Shown: positions 32,017 to 34,908 of the stretch, piece by piece
Numbering within the stretch: position 1 is the first letter of the stretch
How the letters are laid out: each line of letters opens with the position of its first letter
Source: Intestinibacter sp.
GTDB lineage: Bacteria; Bacillota; Clostridia; Peptostreptococcales; Peptostreptococcaceae
NCBI RefSeq assembly: GCF_022780145.1
Contig: NZ_JALEXO010000163.1
Span: 1 to 34,908 of the forward strand
Direction: 5' to 3'
DNA: 34,908 nt
Notes under the pieces: generated by a model
Database searches by the model: none
Told to the model about the DNA's origin: nothing
What the model saw: only the letters and a program-made list of their open reading frames with translations
Translations under genes and position numbers: made by a program

Positions 32017-34659
32017 TTATTTAACTTTAATAGATTTTACAGTACTATAATCACTATAATAAGTTTTACCATCTACAACTTTATAAGCTCTTACTTTATA
32101 ATAGTAATATTTTGATGATTGAAGATTTGTGTTTTTATAGCTAGTTGTATTGCCATCTGAAATAGTTTTTACTAAAGAGTAAGTTCCAGATTTTGATGAT
32201 GCTCTATATATTTTATAGCCATTAACTCTGCTTACTTTATTCCAACTGATGCTAGCTGTCTTTTTAGATGTAGATGTCAATGTTACTACAGGTTTTAATG
32301 GTTTTGTAACACCTTTTACATAAGAGTAATCACCATAATAAGTAGTGCCATTTATTGTTTTAATAGGTTTTATTCTATAGCTGTAACTATATGCAGATTT
32401 AAGGTTAGTATCTGTATAAGTTAAAGTAGAATTACTATTAATTGTAGCTATTCTTTTGTAAGAACTACTTGAACTATCATATCTGTAAATAGCATATCCG
32501 CGTGAACTAGAAACTTTATCCCATTTTAAGGTAACTGATGAAGTAGTAGTGCTGCTTACAGTAAATAATGTAGTTTTCTTAGGTACTATTTTAAAGTTTA
32601 TATCGTAATAACCATCGTAATTACCTATACCTGTAATACGAGCAGTAGCTAATCCTACATATTTATTATTTAAGTATGTTATTTTGTAGTCTACATTTTT
32701 TACTAATCTATTAGAGCCAACGCTTACAGAAACATCTGGAGTTATTTCACTTCCAGTATAAGTTTGGTTTTCTATTTTGCCAAATGATGAATCTGAAATA
32801 TTATAAGGGATTACGTCAAATTCACAAGTTGCTTCAAGTCCGTTTGCAGCCTTTGCAGTTACAGTAGCTTTTCCAGGTTTTTTAGCAGTAACAAGTCCGT
32901 TTTCATCTACTGTTAGAGTATTTTCATCGCTAGATTTATATGTTACTGTTTTGTCGTAGGCGATATCTGGATTTACAGTAGCTATTAGTTGAACTTTTTC
33001 AAAACCATATATTTCTTTATAATTGTAATTTAATGTTATACCTGTTATGTCGTCTATGATATTGTATTTTAAATTACTTTTAGCTAAAGCTTCTTCTGTA
33101 GAAGTATTTTTGTAAGTATTTAAAATTATACCATCTACACTTGAAAAAGCATCTGTACCTATAGATACTATATTTTTAGGAAGTATGACATTGCCTAGAT
33201 GACGACAACTGTAAAATGCACGTTTTCCTATTACTTTTAATGTATCAGGTAATTCTAATTTAGATATTGGAGTAGAGAAGAAGGCAGATTCTTCTATAGT
33301 ATCTAAATTATTTGAAAAATCGACGTCTTTTAAACTAGAGCAATATAAAAAAGCATCCTCTCTTATAGTCGTAACAGAGTCAGGTATTTTTATTTTTGGA
33401 ATAGATGAACAACAATTAAACATAGCATAAGACATTGTCTTGATACCTTCTTCTATTTTTACATCGACTAAGCTTTTACAATCTGAAAATGTATAAGAGC
33501 CTATATCTGTTACAGTAGAAGGTATATTTATACTGCTAAGTGAATCACAATGTGAAAAAGCATTAGAACCTATAGTTTTTAAACCTTCTGGCAATGTTAT
33601 ATTATCTAAGCTACCACAGCAGTGAAAAGCATATGCACCTATATATTTAACTTTGTCTGAAATATTTATTTGGCTAAACTTTGCAGAATTTGCAAAAGCA
33701 TGATCTTTTATTTCTACTATATTTTCGCCGTTTTCAACAACTTCTAAAGAACATCCTTGAAAAGTATATGGTTCTATTGTTGTTATAGTAGAAGGTATGT
33801 AAATCTTCTTTATACCTGAGTTTTTAAATGCATACCCACCAATACTTTCTAATCCTTCGTATAAGTCTACGCTTTTTAGAGAAGAACAATATTCAAATGC
33901 ATTTTTTCCTATACTTTTTATATTTTTATTTAAGTTAATTGAACTTAGTTTTTTACATCCAGAAAAAGTAGAATCATCGATAGCAGTAATAGATTTAGGT
34001 AAAGTAACTTCTTCTAAGTATTCACATCCTGCAAAGGCAGATCTTTTAATAGTAGTTACGCTATCAGGTATTGTTATTTTTGTAAGCTTAGAAGATGAAA
34101 ATGTACCTATATCTAAAGTAGTTAGATTATTTGGTAGAGTAACTTCTTTAAGATTTGTATTGGAAAAACATCCTTCTCCAATAGAAGTTACATTATCTGG
34201 TATAACTAAACTTGTAAGATGAGAATTTCCACTAAAGGCTTCGCTTCCAATTGATGTTAAAGTGCTAGGAAATACTATATTATCTAGTTTATATGAGCGT
34301 CTAAAAGCACGATCTCCTATAGAAATTAACCCCTCAGGAAGGTTTATGCTTTCTAAGTTGTAGCATTCTCCAAAGGCCGAACCATCTATGTATTTTACTG
34401 TACTTGGAAGAGTAACTTTTGTAACATTGCTTGCATAAAAAGCCATAGTGCCGATAGTTACAACTCCTTCTGGAACGACAACCTCAGTATCTTCTCCAGA
34501 ATAATGCTTAAGCACACCATTTGATATTATCATGTTGTTTTCGTTAGTAGTCAGTAAATCACCCGTAGTCGATGTATCTGCAAAGACAGAGATATTGGAG
34601 TAACTGAATATTAAACATGATATTAATAAACATACGAGAATTTTTTTGGTGTTTTTCAT
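32017..34659 (-). CDS. Secreted BspA-type leucine-rich-repeat protein with Ig-like and Fn3-like domains
   Basis: 880 residues. A signal peptide (KKILVCLLISCLIFSYSN, cleavage likely after VFA around residue 27) is followed by about twenty BspA/LRR_5 repeats (about 45-515) of the form AF-C-L--I-LP-----I. Next come a Big_2-type Ig domain (about 535-618), a beta domain with the YTGSEITP motif (about 619-693) and two fibronectin-III-like domains (about 694-789 and 790-880) that resemble each other. No LPXTG, SLH or CWB2 anchor is present, so it is released or held by an unknown contact. BspA-like proteins bind host matrix, mucus or other microbes. GGGGG lies before the ATG. Monocistronic with its own terminator. 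Confidence 0.92.
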   Translation of the reverse strand: MKNTKKILVCLLISCLIFSYSNISVFADTSTTGDLLTTNENNMIISNGVLKHYSGEDTEVVVPEGVVTIGTMAFYASNVTKVTLPSTVKYIDGSAFGECYNLESINLPEGLISIGDRAFRRSYKLDNIVFPSTLTSIGSEAFSGNSHLTSLVIPDNVTSIGEGCFSNTNLKEVTLPNNLTTLDIGTFSSSKLTKITIPDSVTTIKRSAFAGCEYLEEVTLPKSITAIDDSTFSGCKKLSSINLNKNIKSIGKNAFEYCSSLKSVDLYEGLESIGGYAFKNSGIKKIYIPSTITTIEPYTFQGCSLEVVENGENIVEIKDHAFANSAKFSQINISDKVKYIGAYAFHCCGSLDNITLPEGLKTIGSNAFSHCDSLSSINIPSTVTDIGSYTFSDCKSLVDVKIEEGIKTMSYAMFNCCSSIPKIKIPDSVTTIREDAFLYCSSLKDVDFSNNLDTIEESAFFSTPISKLELPDTLKVIGKRAFYSCRHLGNVILPKNIVSIGTDAFSSVDGIILNTYKNTSTEEALAKSNLKYNIIDDITGITLNYNYKEIYGFEKVQLIATVNPDIAYDKTVTYKSSDENTLTVDENGLVTAKKPGKATVTAKAANGLEATCEFDVIPYNISDSSFGKIENQTYTGSEITPDVSVSVGSNRLVKNVDYKITYLNNKYVGLATARITGIGNYDGYYDINFKIVPKKTTLFTVSSTTTSSVTLKWDKVSSSRGYAIYRYDSSSSSYKRIATINSNSTLTYTDTNLKSAYSYSYRIKPIKTINGTTYYGDYSYVKGVTKPLKPVVTLTSTSKKTASISWNKVSRVNGYKIYRASSKSGTYSLVKTISDGNTTSYKNTNLQSSKYYYYKVRAYKVVDGKTYYSDYSTVKSIKVK

Positions 34660-34803
34660 AATGTATTTACCCCCATTTTAAATTTAAGATTTATACACAG
34701 TTAATAAAGCTTAAACTGTAATTTAATCTTATATTAAAAATTTAACACATTCTGCAATCGTTTTCTACTTATATTTATTAAAAAAATTAATTTTAATATA
34801 AAA
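34660..34803. other. Intergenic region upstream of the LRR gene
   Basis: AT-rich; it must contain the promoter of the leucine-rich-repeat gene, but I find no convincing -35/-10 pair. No gene is seen. Confidence 0.4.
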
Positions 34804-34834
34804 TAAGGATGAGCAAATAAAAATCTCATCCTTA
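34804..34834 (-). terminator. Terminator of the right-edge gene
   Basis: TAAGGATGAG (34804-34813) pairs perfectly with CTCATCCTTA (34825-34834). On the - strand the stem runs into TTTTATATT. Confidence 0.75.
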
Positions 34835-34863
34835 CCTTATATTAATATGAAAACTGTCTAATA

Positions 34864-34908
34864 TTATTTACAACGTTTAAGTAGAGCTTCCCATCTTCTG
34901 TCTACTTC
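34864..34908 (-). CDS. C-terminal fragment of an unidentified gene
   Basis: The - strand frame entering at the right edge reads EVDRRWEALLKRCK and stops at TAA (34864-34866). A terminator lies 30 bases further on, which supports a real gene end. Fourteen residues are too few to assign a family. Confidence 0.5.
   Translation of the reverse strand, partial: EVDRRWEALLKRCK

Noticed and set aside
32017..34659. Repeats of the LRR gene as a CRISPR or mobile repeat
   Set aside because: They are degenerate coding repeats of about 23 residues in one open frame, not separated by unique spacers.

Overview
The window is AT-rich (roughly 30% GC by eye), reads in the standard code, and carries strong GGAGG-type ribosome binding sites and many AT-rich hairpin terminators. 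Together with the gene content (glgC/glgD pair, buk/ptb, indolepyruvate:ferredoxin oxidoreductase, OFA-type transporter) this points to an anaerobic low-GC Firmicute, most like Clostridia of the Peptostreptococcaceae type. I cannot fix the genus. Most genes lie on the + strand; ssb, one 61-residue protein, an M20 peptidase, a large leucine-rich-repeat surface protein and a gene fragment at the right edge are on the - strand.

Layout. 1-147: C-terminus of a probable NAD(P)H-hydrate dehydratase. 280-1756: NfeD-like membrane protein plus SPFH/band-7 protein. 2072-12524: a complete glycogen operon, glgB-glgC-glgD-glgA-glgP and a cytoplasmic GH13 amylase. glgB has no ATG/GTG/TTG at its homology-supported start; an ATT codon sits behind a very good Shine-Dalgarno. 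12600-17531: a solitary ssb, a soluble PAS histidine kinase without a response regulator, a decayed panC, an Mrp-type Fe-S carrier, a DUF134 regulator and two small unknown proteins. 17742-24773: a catabolic island of aminotransferase, iorA-iorB and buk-merR-ptb. On paper these could take an amino acid through its 2-oxoacid, acyl-CoA and acyl-phosphate to a free acid, giving reduced ferredoxin and ATP (the oxidative branch of Stickland fermentation). The aminotransferase and iorA promoters share the same sequence between -35 and -10, including an inverted repeat, so they are probably co-regulated. 24936-27678: two different cation:proton antiporters in tandem (CPA2-like, then CPA1-like). 27826-31853: M20D amidohydrolase, OFA-family MFS transporter, a merR pseudogene and an M20 carboxypeptidase-like gene. 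32017-34659: an 880-residue secreted BspA-type leucine-rich-repeat protein with Ig-like and fibronectin-III-like domains.

Two gene remnants not recoverable as open reading frames were found by reading all frames: panC (about 15227-15510) and a merR paralogue (30395-30665, - strand). The most unusual points are the apparent AUU start and lysine-rich tail of GlgB, the shared operator of the aminotransferase and iorAB genes, a possible terminator/antiterminator switch in front of buk, and a MerR regulator inserted between buk and ptb. I saw no rRNA, tRNA, CRISPR array, insertion sequence or prophage.
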